A stretch of DNA of 64,000 nt from Hyposmocoma kahamanoa (taxonomy: Eukaryota; Arthropoda; Insecta; Lepidoptera; Cosmopterigidae): NCBI RefSeq assembly GCF_003589595.1, contig NW_020653397.1, positions 2,019,061 through 2,083,060 of the forward strand. The letters run 5' to 3'. The position numbers and the translations under genes are program-made. Shown piece after piece: positions 10,495 to 21,459 of this stretch; the first letter of the stretch is position 1, and each line of letters starts with the position of its first letter. Below the pieces are notes generated by a model. It did not search any database. It saw only the letters and a program-made list of their open reading frames with translations, and was not told where the DNA came from.

Positions 10495-10800
10495 AAGGTA
10501 AACGATTCTTTTATTGGGAACTGTATACGTATTTACAATAATATTCTGTAATGTACATTAAGATTATCAATTCCTAAATTTAAAACTTACGCTAAAAGTA
10601 TTTTAATTAAAAAGTCTTATTACAAAATTGAAGAGTATGTTTCAGATAAACAAGTATGGAAAGACAACAAGAGTCTAGATTCCACACAATTATGATTCAA
10701 AGTGTATTCCATAGCATTTAAGTTGATTTGAAAAGAGCAATCCCTAGAGTTTCTTGCTCGTTTTTCTCAGGGAAGTTGACACAGTGAACGAGGAGTAACT
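10495..10800 (+). mobile_element. LINE alpha C-terminus and 3' region
   Basis: A 66-codon frame (10495-10695) has one internal stop: KVNDSFIGNCIRIYNNIL, stop, then RLSIPKFKTYAKSILI, KKSYYKIEEYVSDKQVW and KDNKSLDSTQL before TGA. The tail then has the TAGAGTTTCTTGCTCG block. The end of the LINE alpha protein is best seen here. Confidence 0.8.
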
Positions 10801-11449
10801 TAAAATAATTATTTTAATAAAAAACTTACACAATATTTGGTCCAAAAATGTTTTTACACGTTGCAAGAGTTCTTCGAGAGCAAAGACAAGATGTTATAAA
10901 TAACAAATTATATCAATATATACGCGATTAAAAAATTTATTAGCAATGAATATTTCTAATTTTTACTTAAATAATTACTTATTACTTTTATCTCCATTAT
11001 TTGTATTTTATTGTTATAATTTTATTTTAGACATTGATTTTAATTGATTACGACTGATATGAAATGTTAATTTATAGATTTGACAAGATATGATTAACAA
11101 CAAATGATATTAATTTTATATGAGACTTTTAAGGATTGTTAAGAATAAAAATATTTTAATTTATCTATTTCTACATATACAATTAATCATTACTCTTGTT
11201 CTTGTTACTTCTATTTTATTAATATAATATTATTTTGATACTAATTTGATGATTATGACTGAAATTTAATGTTATTTTTTATAGATTATAGCTTTACAAG
11301 TTTAGTAATTAAATATAATTTAATTTTATGTTATAACTAATTGCTGTGCCCTGCAGGGTTACATGGCTGTACTTATATTTACTTTAAGAACATGTATATT
11401 ACCCATGTAATGCATTGAATAAATAAATAAATAATCTATATTTCATAGG
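10801..11449. other. Very AT-rich spacer
   Basis: Nearly all A/T with no stable pattern except AATAAATAAATAAAT around 11417-11430. Confidence 0.35.
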
Positions 11450-11545
11450 TAAGGAAATTACACTTTAAAATCGCCACATTTGTTACACTCTACTGCTCAT
11501 TTGTAAGGCAGATTCCTCTGAAAAGAATGAGCCAGAATATTTGAA
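11450..11545 (-). mobile_element. LINE alpha tail fragment
   Basis: On the minus strand: TTGGCTCATTCTTTTCAGAGG-type block shortened by one base, AGCAGTAGAGTGTAAC, then ACCTATGAAATA, matching 60835-60970. Confidence 0.55.
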
Positions 11546-11695
11546 TTTTGTAACCAGGTTACATTTTCTTTACTTTTTTCTGTGTCACTGGCATTACAAT
11601 GTTGTCTATGCTATGAAGTGAATTATAAATAGAGAGTGGTGGTATATTATAAAAAATCCGAATAAGTAGTTAAAAATATCCAGAATAAGATAAAA

Positions 11696-12095
11696 GTCAA
11701 ATAATAATTTATTCCAGGTAACATTTTTACACTTGAAAACACAATTTTTTAAGCTACTCCTCATTCACTGTGCCGACTTCCCTGGAGAAGAACGAGTAAG
11801 AAACTCTAGGGATTGCTCTTTTCAAATAAACTTACATGCTATAGAATACATTTTGCATCATATTTGTGTGGAATCTAGGACTCATGTTGTCTTTCCACAC
11901 ATCTGTATCTAATACATAGTCTACAATTTTGTAATATGACTTTCCAATTAAAATACTTTTAATGTAAATTTTAAACTTAATATATGCTCCGGAATCTTAT
12001 TGTAAAAACGTATACAGTTCCCCATAAAAGAATCGTTTACTTTAGTTAAACAAAAACGTGGTACCATGAGTTTGGACTTAGTTCTAAGGTTAATA
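11696..12095 (-). mobile_element. LINE alpha C-terminal pseudogene and tail
   Basis: Colinear with 5071-5500: 3' UTR block at 11740-11830, KIEEY-like region at about 11930, and VPRF.L.KVNDSF region at about 12020-12065. Broken by stops. Confidence 0.75.
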
Positions 12096-12159
12096 CGCCC
12101 ACTACTTACGGAGACTCACCCTCGGGATAGAAATACGAACAAGATTGGTCGTTAAAGTA

Positions 12160-12370
12160 AGAGTACCCCTAAGACACCGTGCCGTTATTGTGTAGAAGTG
12201 AGAGAATTTGTTCCTGGAAGTGACAAACTATTCAGTATCGAAGACGAAATGGGAGTTTGGTACAGTGACCCGCCGCCTCGGACGACGGCATTATGAAATC
12301 CGCACAGACAGCGGACTCCTATGGGTCCGGCTCCTCTGATTCCTGAGAATCACGGCAGAGGCGTGTCATA
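12160..12370. other. GC-richer segment of unknown origin
   Basis: Contains ACCCGCCGCCTCGGACGACG and a CGGACTCCTATGGGTCC phrase. I have a vague memory of this in lepidopteran repeats but cannot name the family. No open frame longer than about 40 codons. Confidence 0.3.
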
Positions 12371-12529
12371 TATTTGAATGTTGTATCCAGATTACTGTTT
12401 GTAAACTTTTTCTAAGTCATTCGCATTACATCTATGCTACAAAGTGAATTATTTAATTATTCAACAGTAAATAAACACACACATTAAATAAACAAATACG
12501 CACTTATGCTCGACACTAGAACATGTTTT

Positions 12530-13935
12530 TCATAAGAATAAAGACATTTCAACTTAGGCTAGCATACGCTCTCAATTTTTTAGCTCCTCGTGGCTAGTTA
12601 TCGAGAAAATTACTTTATTTTTTTTAAGGTAAATAATAATTTACTATTCTCAACCTTAGTGTAATAAGGCCACAGTTTTAAGTAAGACAACTTTTGAAAC
12701 GAGGGTTTTATAAGATTCTACGTAAGAAATTAGTCCATAACTTTGCAATATTCATTTCAAATATCATAGATCGAAACAATAACAATAAAAAATCGTTTAT
12801 TTGCTTAAAACATGGCCTGAAATAGCGTGCAACCGTCTAGATATAAAATGCTACTACGATCTTAAAAATTTTGTAATTTTACAAATTAAATGTCTCAAAA
12901 ATGACAAAAAGGTTTGTTAATGTAGTCATAATCGTTTACATCTTATTTTTATTAAATGTTACTACTACTGTACTGACCGTCTTATAATAAAGCCACATCT
13001 GCAAAACAACGAACATTCAGAAGGCATAAAATTTCTACGAAGAAAATTAGCAGATAACATTTTTGTGCTTAAATAGGAGAGTTTCTAAAATTCCACATAT
13101 ACATAATTTGTTTCATGTGATAAAACACTTTTGACGTAGGATCTCATGTGGCTTTATTATACCAGAGTTTTAAAATGGCCACCGTACACATGTAAAAAAT
13201 TACTATCTAAAATCTGGCAATATGACCAATTAGACGCATTAGCCACCTCGAATTTTGATGTGATTCCTATTTTATTATACCAAAACTACGAATTTGTGAA
13301 GTATATTACACGGCCGCAAGCGACAACTGTCACTGTAAAATCCTGGTAAATAAAATATTTGTTATACGAAATATAATTAGGTCTTGGTACTTGTTGTGAC
13401 TGAAGGGGCGTGAGGTATGATTTCTAGCGATCATGGCTTTACCGTGAGTTTAGAGCAACAGTCGTACCCTTTACATAATAAGGCCACATGTGACCATATG
13501 TTAATTACAAATATGAGAAAATTGTTAATAATTGCGTTGCAATAAATTATAAACGTGGTTATGGCCGGTAGCAGAAAATTGTTTCAATGTCGACCTTTGT
13601 ACTATAAACGAGAGATTATTAGAGCATAATTTATAAGTTGTCTACTCAAGTTGTTGTTGGACATTAAGCAGTTTTTTACTTAGAACTATATTACCTACCC
13701 TGGGTATAATAAAGCCACATGTCAATAGTGCTTTTATCACATTAAAGTCAAAAAAATAATACGAACTACGTGAAAGAAATTATGTGCATGTAAAATTTCA
13801 CAACTCTCTTGTTTAAGCATAAAAATAAGTTGTCGACTAATTTCGTTCGTAGAATCTTTAAGCCTCCTGTCCTAACAAGTTACCCTTTTGCAAATGTTGC
13901 CTTATTACACTAAGGGACGAACTGTCGCTCGCGGC
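12530..13935 (+). repeat. Repeat T, copy 1, with 88-bp inverted arms
   Basis: Left arm 12654-12741 and right arm 13829-13916 are imperfect inverse copies (CCTTAGTGTAATAAGG ... GATTCTACG(T/A)A(A/C)GAAATTAG). A motif like TATAATAAGGCCACAT recurs at 12661, 12984, 13146 (inverse), 13474, 13706 and 13902 (inverse). Homology with copy 2 (32045-33275) extends left of the arm to about 12530, so the arms are not the true termini. No transposase frame is seen; a non-autonomous DNA element is likely. Confidence 0.6.
13285..13355 (+). repeat. Repeat G fragment
   Basis: GCGACAACTGTCACTGTAA resembles the core at 18905-18935, 15110-15140 and 49850-49875. It lies within repeat T, so it may be part of it. 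Confidence 0.35.
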
Positions 13936-13983
13936 CGCGTAATTAAATGACAATTTTATGCGACGAATGGTAAAATGGCCCTA

Positions 13984-14083
13984 NNNNNNNNNNNNNNNNN
14001 NNNNNNNNNNNNNNNNNNNNNNNNNNNNNNNNNNNNNNNNNNNNNNNNNNNNNNNNNNNNNNNNNNNNNNNNNNNNNNNNNNN
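13984..14083. other. Assembly gap, 100 N
   Basis: Exactly 100 N, the conventional placeholder for a gap of unknown size. It begins shortly after repeat T, which probably caused the break. Confidence 0.95.
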
Positions 14084-14337
14084 ACGGTTGACTGAGGTGG
14101 TACAGTCTTCAACCAGTTATGTCTAATATTAATGCAAACCACCCTATTTTTTCACTATAGTTACAATAGTTATTAATTAAATACCTTGTTTTTAATTTTA
14201 CAAAGAAAACATTCCAATTTACGCTACATTAAGTTTTACAAATTATTTTATTGAATGAATTTTTATTAAGTTTAATTTATTATTAATTATTAATAAAAAT
14301 TAGAATAAACTAAAACATATTAATTAGTACTGCAGTC

Positions 14338-14568
14338 TTATGTCTGTTTGGGATTTTTCATTAGAGGAAATACTGGATCCCAAACTGGTGGTACGGAGAA
14401 ACCATCTTCCCTGTTGAAATTAGGATGTTTTTTAATTTCAATGGCCTCTCGCAGCATCCTGGGTAGATAACGGACTTCTTTTGCAAGGACCTGGGGTTTG
14501 TCAAACTTCATTGAATGTGTAGGTTTATCCATGACATGCTCGCAGACTGCAGGCTTGTTTATAATCAT
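14338..14568 (-). mobile_element. Penelope-like element GIY-YIG protein C-terminus
   Basis: A 76-codon minus-strand frame reads CEHVMDKPTHSMKFDKPQVL, then LREAIEIKKHPNFNRED and VPPVWDPVF. The order A-EH..H-x-x-FD..VLA..R-x-x-REAIEI-K-(N)FNR-(D/E)(D/E)G..W-P is what I know from the region downstream of the GIY-YIG nuclease core in Penelope-like retroelement proteins. The nuclease core (GIY..YIG) itself is absent. The segment is bracketed by TTATTAATTATTAATAAAA at 14279-14298 and 14599-14617. Its frame is intact to a TAA, yet it is far too short to act alone. A host GIY-YIG paralogue is less likely. Confidence 0.55.
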
Positions 14569-14894
14569 TCAGATTATAATCATTTTTTCATTTATTGTTA
14601 TTAATTATTAATAAAAGAGACATGAAACGATTTTGGTAATGATGAACTGAGCTCGAACATAGAGTTTTTGGGGGAAAAAAGATGGCGGATATAGATTTTT
14701 GAGCTCGATGTTGTTTAATAATAATATAATAAAAATAACAATTTATTTCAGACTTTTTGTCCATATGCGGTTAGTATTACAGATACTCTTGCGACTAATG
14801 GCAGTATTACATGACCGCGTTCAATCGCGACCAGTGGATAAGTTCTCGCGCTCCGTGTACACGCAAATGAAATTTCTGTTCTTGTTACCCACTT

Positions 14895-15107
14895 TTTTCC
14901 GAATTCGACTGTATTTTTTATTTTTTTGTGTAGCGATTTCGATGAGTATTTTTTGTCGGAAAGGGAATATTTTCAAATTTGAAGAAAATATATGACCTCT
15001 AAGGGTGGCAAGTTAGGGGTGAATTGGATTTCACTTACTTTCCGTTAACCAATTTCATTAAAATTTGGATAATAGATTCCACAAACTTTTGAGGTTAGTT
15101 TTTTGTA
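14895..15107 (+). repeat. Repeat L, copy 2
   Basis: Contains AATTCGACTGTATTTTTTA, GACCTCTAAGGGTGGCAAG, CGTTAACC and ends ACTTTTGAGGTTAGTTTTTT. The middle matches the interior of the copy at 3971 in reverse orientation. Confidence 0.55.
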
Positions 15108-15165
15108 TCACACACGACAACTATCCCTGTAAACTCACGGTAAACCTATTCACTAAACATAAGTT
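15108..15165 (+). repeat. Repeat G fragment
   Basis: ACGACAACTATCCCTGTAA followed by CTCACGGTAAACC and ATTCACTAAA, as at 18905-18965. Confidence 0.35.
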
Positions 15166-15499
15166 AAAAAGGAAGTCAGCTAATAAATTAAAACCTTATT
15201 TATAAGTTCATTAAAATCTGAATAGTCAAATAAACAAAACCAATTCCACAAACTTAACTAATTAAAAATCTTAAACTGACTAATGCTTACGCAGAAAGGT
15301 CTAAAGCCATGATAATTATGTTCTTTTTCGTTTTTTTTCTTTTTTTCCCCGACTGATACCTGCCGATTGATGGGTGGACCTGTTTTAATTAAATTTTGTA
15401 ATTGGAAGATTTCGAGGTTTCGCAAATGACAAATTAGTCATACAACATGAGGTTTATGACATTTTTTATTTATTTATTTCCAAACTTAATCTATTATTA

Positions 15500-16035
15500 C
15501 AGGTTATCCAGCCAATGTAATAGACCAGCAAAATTACTACTTTACTTTGTGAATTCCCTCGGAGAACAATGGAACAGATCGATCCTATTCCATTTTTCGT
15601 TCAGGGTGTGCAGTGTGCGCGTTAGCGGACATTTCGTCATGAGATTTGTCCTTCCACGCGACGTACCTATCAGGAGCACATAAGCCTAATACCCCTAGTA
15701 GCATCGGATTGCATTGCATACCTCTGATAACCTTCAACACGTACACTGCTAACGCTAAGTTCCTGCGCACGTGCAGCTCGTTGTATCCTACCATACCCAA
15801 AATGAACAGATTAGGACACATTAGGGAGTAGAAGGGATAAACCCCGTATTGCAGTCCTCGTAATCCAGATATCTCAGGAATTTGTTTTGAATGCGCTCCA
15901 GCATAAGATTATACCGCGTTTGATGTGGAACGCAAACCACCGCATTACACTCAAGGAGGCTTATTACAGAGACATTATACAATGTAATAATAGCACTTAT
16001 ACTCGTAAACCCGTGAAACCTAGCTTTAAGCATAA
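15500..16035 (-). mobile_element. LINE C-terminal pseudogene (family beta/R1-Jockey-like)
   Basis: Two minus-strand frames follow each other: 15821-16033 (TLYNVSVISLLECNAVV.., LERIQNKFLRYLDYEDC) and 15585-15821 (HVRRNLALAVYVLKVIRGM.., LLGVLGLCAPDRYVAW), then RKMEWNRIDLF. This is the thumb-to-C-terminus order of many insect LINE ORF2s: S-LEY-VVW..IERIQ-KFLR..LxxRR-x-L..VPD-YVR..IDLF. A frameshift sits at about 15821. The plus-strand copy at 42850-43110 has the same final blocks. Confidence 0.75.
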
Positions 16036-16089
16036 CTACTACTACATAGTTTTTAGGTTTTCGCGATTTAACACATAGAAAATTACACT

Positions 16090-16265
16090 ATTAGGACGCG
16101 TTTATTCGACACGAATTACATCGTGTTCAGACCGCGCGGTGACCGTGATGTGCATCCAACTGTCATGGCAAAATACACTCAATTTATTAAGCCTTTACGT
16201 TTTAACTTAAATGAGCGCCTTGGCCGCGCGAGTGAGGCTGGCTTGTCCGCGCGGTGGCTGCACGA
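16090..16265. other. CpG-rich patch
   Basis: GACCGCGCGGTGACC at 16130 and GTCCGCGCGGTGGC at 16238 share CCGCGCGGTG; the patch directly precedes the TTAA MITE. No frame recognised. Confidence 0.3.
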
Positions 16266-16328
16266 TTGTATTATTCCGAGGAATTTAAATGTTGTTGTCT
16301 AGTAAATAGAATTCAGATTCGCCATTAA

Positions 16329-16766
16329 GAGCTCTCATGCCAAAAAAGTTTTGACGTTGGCTCCGCCCAAATTTGTGAAACAAATATATGCCTGAAGTTC
16401 GCGTGACATGCGACAGGAGATGTTGAATTTTGCGCATTAAAAGTACCAAATTCGTTTTAGGTAAACTAAAGGTATTAAAAAAAAATCCGTAGTGACAGTT
16501 GTCGATCATGCTTAAATATAATTGATTATCTAATTTTTGTCCTAATAACCTGTAGCATTTCGAGGATGAATCGAAAAAATGTGAAAATTAGAGGTCATTT
16601 CGTGATTTTTATCTATCGAGGAAACTTTATTGTTTTATGTTTCTGATTAATGTCTATGCTTGAATATATCGTGTAGTTACTCATACAATATTTTATTTTT
16701 AACTTTAAAGTGGATATACCCCTCTAAAATCAAATCGAAGATTAGGAATTTTTCCTCTGCTCCCAC
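16329..16766 (-). mobile_element. TTAA-target MITE (family M4), copy 1
   Basis: Flanked by TTAA at 16325-16328 and 16767-16770. The right end is TGCTCCCAC and the left end is degenerate (GAGCTCTCATGCC). The interior matches 31550-31995 in reverse orientation through its full length. ORFs of about 70 codons on either copy are chance frames in the repeat. A TTAA target suggests piggyBac or Kolobok ancestry. Confidence 0.75.
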
Positions 16767-16784
16767 TTAAGCGCGGTAACCGAG

Positions 16785-16925
16785 CACGCCTAAGGATATT
16801 GTCTGAAGAATGTGCTGATACGTTACACGATAGAATGTTCTTTATCTGACTAATACAAAATCCTGAATCCAGTCTAAAATAACAGTCTAAAACTAATAAT
16901 TTAAGAATAAAATATCTAACTTTGT
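16785..16925 (+). repeat. Direct repeat, left member
   Basis: GGATATTGTCTGAAGAATGT ... ACAAAATCCTGAATCC ... AGTCTAAAACTAA corresponds to 17150-17277 with many substitutions; spacing is about 365 bp. Confidence 0.6.
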
Positions 16926-17025
16926 ACATAACTGTTATACAGAGATATTTCTCTTTCAGTACTACAGAGAACCTGTTAAATTTTGGTTTTCAACTGAAAC
17001 CCTAAAAGTTATTAAATTTTTAGTA

Positions 17026-17075
17026 GTTAAATATGAATTTAATAACTAACAGTAGTTATTAAATTCATATTTAAC
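17026..17075. repeat. Perfect 23-bp hairpin
   Basis: Arms 17026-17048 (GTTAAATATGAATTTAATAA+CTA) and 17053-17075 are exact inverse copies separated by ACAG. Confidence 0.95.
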
Positions 17076-17149
17076 GCAAAATTTGCAAATTGCCCAGCGG
17101 TTTCACAAAACGCCGCATCGTCCGCTGCTTTGTCAGTAGCCATTGGGCA

Positions 17150-17277
17150 ATATCCTTAGATATTGTCCGTGAAGAATTTGCTAATATGTTACAGGAAAGG
17201 ATGTGCTTTATCTAATCAATATAAAATCCTGAAGACATACTAAAGTAAAAGTCTAAAACGAAAAATTTAACTTTACT
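17150..17277 (+). repeat. Direct repeat, right member
   Basis: Partner of 16785-16925. Just upstream, AATTGCCC (17082) and TTGGGCAAT (17143) form a weak inverted pair. Confidence 0.55.
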
Positions 17278-17299
17278 ATAGATACAACAAGTAGGTACA

Positions 17300-17425
17300 C
17301 AAATTACACCCCAACGTATGAGAGATATACATTTACGTCATAAAAATATTTCTCCCGGCTCGGGAATCGAGCCCAAGACCTCTGCGTGTCAGTCCAGCAT
17401 GACAACCGTTCGGCCCCGGAAACGG
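17300..17425 (-). mobile_element. tRNA-derived SINE A, truncated copy 3
   Basis: Minus copy with the head (CCGAACGGTTGTCATGC, B box GGCTCGATTCC) but truncated in the body at about 17300. Confidence 0.7.
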
Positions 17426-17511
17426 TTATAATTCTTAACTATAGTTACAATTCTCAAGTTCCATGCCTTAACGTCCTTTAATATCTTAGTTAAAAGAAAT
17501 CCTTATAACAT

Positions 17512-17800
17512 CTTTTTTTATGATATACCAAGTGACGGGACAAACCAGTCGTGCGTCTGGTGGTAAGCGACACGCCTATTCTTAACAGTTGCAGTGTTGC
17601 TTAGAACTTTAAATCACAAAGATTTAAGGACACTGCCGCTGTGACCGTTACTTAGAAACTTAAGTTGACAAGTCCCATGTGCCAGTAATTTCACCCTTCA
17701 AAACCAGAATACAGTAATGCTGACATTACTGCTTGGCGGCAGAAATAGGTAACGTGGCAGTACTTTCCTTGACGAACTCTTTTCCAAGGAGCTCTACTCT
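17512..17800 (-). repeat. Repeat B, full-length-like copy 6
   Basis: Both ends present: A-rich end TATCATAAAAAAAGA (minus strand) and 5' end AGAGTAGAGCTCC. An extra CGTGGGACTTGTCAACC-like piece inverted relative to it follows at 17819-17835. Confidence 0.8.
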
Positions 17801-18289
17801 AGATCAGCCGACCGTGACCGTGGGACTTGTCAACCAAATACACGCGATTAGAACCAATACATAAAACTTAATCCTCGTACAGTGTCCACAGAGCAAACCG
17901 TTCAGCAACCGAGATATTTAAAAATAACTTGCACAATATAACATTTCAATTAAACAACAGTTATTTCTACAGTTTAATATCCAGTAATATCTCCAGCACA
18001 GTGGTAATTGTTTAACTGGCTATTGTCTGTGTTAACTACCCATTGATGTATAACCGGTTAACCGCTAAAACGGGTCTTAACTGATATAAGTTAAATATGC
18101 ATTAATAGAACAAAAGGGTACTAAATTTTATGAACAATTTTGCATTTACTTAAGTTATTCGTTATAGCTGTTTTACCACTGTTAAATTAATGAGCTAAGT
18201 GTTTTTCTAGGTATTTTTATATGTACATATAGCGACGGTAGCCCAGTGGAAAAACGTGCTCTCCATCTTCCACTGAGCTCGTCATTCTG

Positions 18290-18352
18290 AAGCATAAGTT
18301 GACAAGTTACCCTTCAAAACTGCTTGGCGATAGAAGCAGGTAAAGAGGCAGC
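18290..18352 (-). repeat. Repeat B fragment, copy 7
   Basis: CATAAGTTGACAAG joined by deletion to TTCAAAACTGCTTGGCG. Confidence 0.55.
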
Positions 18353-18480
18353 GCGTCTCTGGATACATATCTACAAATGTATTATAGGCAATACAAAAGC
18401 CAATTACAAAATTAGCGATATTATGGTTACAATGTTGAGTAGAAAAATAAAGACAAACTAGTAATATAAAAACAGCTTTC

Positions 18481-18700
18481 TGCATAATAATGAAAGTGTT
18501 GAATCAAATACTTTATAAAAATTATGTAGTATAATTAAGGGTTCACACTGATTATTATACGGTGTGAAAACACCGTTATATTCCATAGATACTTTATGTT
18601 TTTTTTCTATCAACTGAACTAAATAGAAGACGTATTACTATACGTAATGTATATGTAATGTATGTAATAAATTCAAATAGCCTTAATTTCGTTTGTACAA
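18481..18700 (+). repeat. Repeat E, copy 1
   Basis: GAAAGTGTTGAATCAA ... ACGGTGTGAAAACACCG ... ATCAACTGAACTAAATAGAA occurs in the same order at 20690-21000 and 35715-36210. Ends are undefined. Confidence 0.55.
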
Positions 18701-18879
18701 AAATAAATTCTGAAACAAAGCCAGTGTCCGTACCGCTCGACCCGCGCTATAGAACCTATTCCGTGCGGGAAAATTTTGAATTCGAGCAGAGGTAAGTAAG
18801 GTTAAGTATATAGAGAGCTGAAATTATCGTCAACTGTGCCCCTACCACGAGTTTTCTGTTGCAGTTGTCAAGAAGAAAC

Positions 18880-18975
18880 AACATTTTGTATACAAACATT
18901 TTACGCGGTCGCTAGCGATAACTGTCCCTGTAATCTCATGGTAGAGGCACTGATTCACTAAATTTACTTACTTCA
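18880..18975 (+). repeat. Repeat G copy
   Basis: AACAACATTTTGTATA(C/G)AAA and CTAGCGATAACTGTCCCTG match 49515-49568 plus 49852-49890, where an M2 MITE interrupts it. Confidence 0.5.
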
Positions 18976-19199
18976 ACCTTTTCGAGTAAAGACGCTTTTT
19001 TGCTTCTCTTTTTTGCGTAACAGTTTCTAAGTCTGCGGGAAATATTTTGAAAGTCGAACATATTTATGGGCTGCGAAACCCGACGCGACGATTGACGGAA
19101 CTAATTCGGCAAATTGAAACCAACTGATGAACACGTGGCCGAAATATGTTAGAAACCTTTCACTAGATTTTTTCTTTACTAATTTTGTAAAGAGAATCA

Positions 19200-19500
19200 A
19201 AGCCGTCTTTGTAAATACTTCGAGTGTTGCAAAAATTCGTTACAGCTTTGAACCATAGAGTCTTTATGTCACTTTTGTTAATAATACTGGTCGGTTGTGG
19301 TGATAATTATTATTTGAAATTAGAAATTAAAGCATTTTGCATGAGTCGAGTTTGTAAAAAATGGGGGAAAAAATGGCGGAATTTTGAATTCACGATTTTA
19401 CCCGAATTAATTTGTATTTTAAGTATTATTAATTATTAAACTTGAGTTTCTTAATTATTTGTTAACAGTTTAAGCTCTATAGCCAATGCTCAATAAATAA
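19200..19500 (+). repeat. Repeat I, copy 1
   Basis: GGGGGAAAAAATGGCGGA, AATTATTTGTTA and CTATAGCCAATGCTCAATAA recur, inverted, at 46225-46420. A weaker relative of the first block lies at 14660-14700. Confidence 0.45.
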
Positions 19501-19511
19501 ATAATAATAAA

Positions 19512-19610
19512 CGACACGCATATTCATAACAGTTGCAATGCCACTCTTTAAATCACAAAGATCTTAGACGCACTGCCACTATATGCCACCCTGAGAAATA
19601 CTTATTGAAA
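19512..19610 (-). repeat. Repeat B fragment, copy 8
   Basis: Central part with a short deletion next to the CAGAGCTTTAAA block. Confidence 0.65.
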
Positions 19611-19639
19611 TAACAAGATGACGGACGACATATCCTTGG

Positions 19640-20640
19640 TCTTATTATACACTGCTTATACCTTACGTGACCACACCTCCTGCATTGAGCGGGACACTTC
19701 CGCTTTTAAGCTTTTCGTGTGACGTTGTCCACAAATCATTTAAAAATGTTCCGCTTCGACAAAACAGCACACACGTGATAATAAAATTGAAAAACGTCGC
19801 TAAAGCAAGAAGCTGCCCGCGCTTTTTAGTTGTGCGCCCGTACTGCGCGTGCATTGTTTTTGGCGGGAATTAATCGTGCTCATCCGAAAAATATGTAAAG
19901 CCCGCCCACCAGACTACAGAAGATTAGTTCTATTTCTAATTCTTTTTTAACCATAAAAAATTTTGAAAAATTCTGCTCTTTTTTTAAAACAATATTAAAT
20001 TTACAAGCTAAGAAAAAATGTGCAGAACTGTGAAAATAAAATAAGAAAAACTAAGGAAGACTGCTGCGCTTTGGTAGAGAATCTACATTCTGCCTAGTTT
20101 AGGATAGGATATCATGATAAGTGAGTAGGGCATAATGAGTGTACGTAGCCATGTTGTCGACTCGCCCCGCCTACGTATTTGCATATTTGGCGTCAGTGCC
20201 TTGATGGAAAAATAGAACATACACTTGAATTAATTCCCGATGTCTATGCGAGAGATTGGTAAAACAAAGCCTCGCGTCATCATATGTCGACAAAGTGTTT
20301 ATCTAATTCTAAACTAGGTACTAATTCGTTCGAATCTTTAAAACTAAAACAAAAATCTTTTTTTTTGGATGCATAATATTAGTAAATAAATTATTATACT
20401 ATACTATTTTTAGAGTCTGGAATTAAATATATTCCGTTCGAAGTTTTGGACGTTATGTTTTACGTAATTGAATAAAATATATTCGGTGTATTATTATATC
20501 AAAATAAAGTACAGAAGCCTTAAACAGCGTTAATAGAAGCCTCCTTATACCGAGGGTGGAATTTGTTTTACCCTTTAAAATACATACTTAGTTATGTTTA
20601 TTACTAGTTACAGGTTTCTTATCTTGGTACAGCAAACTTG
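19640..20640. other. Apparently single-copy spacer with a CpG-richer core
   Basis: 19770-19880 is GC-richer and holds TTTTTGGCGGGAATT (19857), an E2F-type site; 20140-20200 holds CGACTCGCCCCGCCTACG. Overlapping short frames on both strands are not convincing exons. Confidence 0.35.
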
Positions 20641-21190
20641 AAGCTTCCAAGTTCATGAGCGAGGTGTAAAGATTCTACGAACGAAATTGTCACTACCTTT
20701 TTTTTGCTTAAGTTTCCGCATAACTGTGCAAGTGTTGAATTAATCACTTTGAAAAAAATATTATAGTAAAATTGAGTATATACAGTGATGTGGTTGCAAA
20801 ATACGATGCATATACGGTGTGAAGACAGGATTCTTAAAAATTTTAACAATTAAAAAAAAAATTCCTCGAAATTTTACAGGAAAACCGCTGTATTCAATAG
20901 GTACTTCTAAGTACCAGTTATTTTATTTAATATCAACTGAACTAAATAAAAAACGTATAGTATACGATATACATTCTTCAAATGACTTTGATTTCCTTCG
21001 TTTCGGATCTCGTTTCATTCGACCCAAGCAAAATGAATCGATTCAGCACAGGAAGAATAAAAATTCGAACTGAGGATACTACCTCAGAACCTATTTCTAC
21101 CTCAGAACCTACTCTTAAATAGGAGAGTTATAAAATGCCACATATGCATGCATAATATGTTTTATGTAGTTTATATTATTTTTACAACTT
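20640..21190 (+). repeat. Repeat E, longest copy
   Basis: Contains AAAGATTCTACGAACGAAAT (shared with the arms of repeat T), GTGTTGAATTAATCACTTTG, ACGGTGTGAAGAC, CCTCGAAATTTTACAGGAAA and TATCAACTGAACTAAATA. CTACCTCAGAACCT is duplicated at 21078 and 21099. The 21120-21180 end matches 13075-13120 of repeat T, so E and T may be parts of one larger element. Confidence 0.55.
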
Positions 21191-21459
21191 TCATGTTTCT
21201 ATAATTATATAGCTATACCAAAGGCACGATATCATAAAGTTCGTTCCATTCAAAAATATAATATACAAAGAAATCATTTTAGGATGAATAATAATTAAAT
21301 GAAACCACACGAATGCGGTAACATTTTTTGTGCAAATTGCTCATCGCAACCACAAAACGCAAAAACTCCAGTGAGTCTATGATAGCACTTAAAAAAATCT
21401 AGCAGAAAATAATTCATGACATAATTTGTTTGTGAAACCACAGTTTTTCAGCACCAGTT

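Noticed and set aside
16285..16509. 74-codon ORF shared in part with 31803-32003
   Set aside because: Similarity exists because both lie in M4 MITE copies; frames shift and no known protein is suggested.
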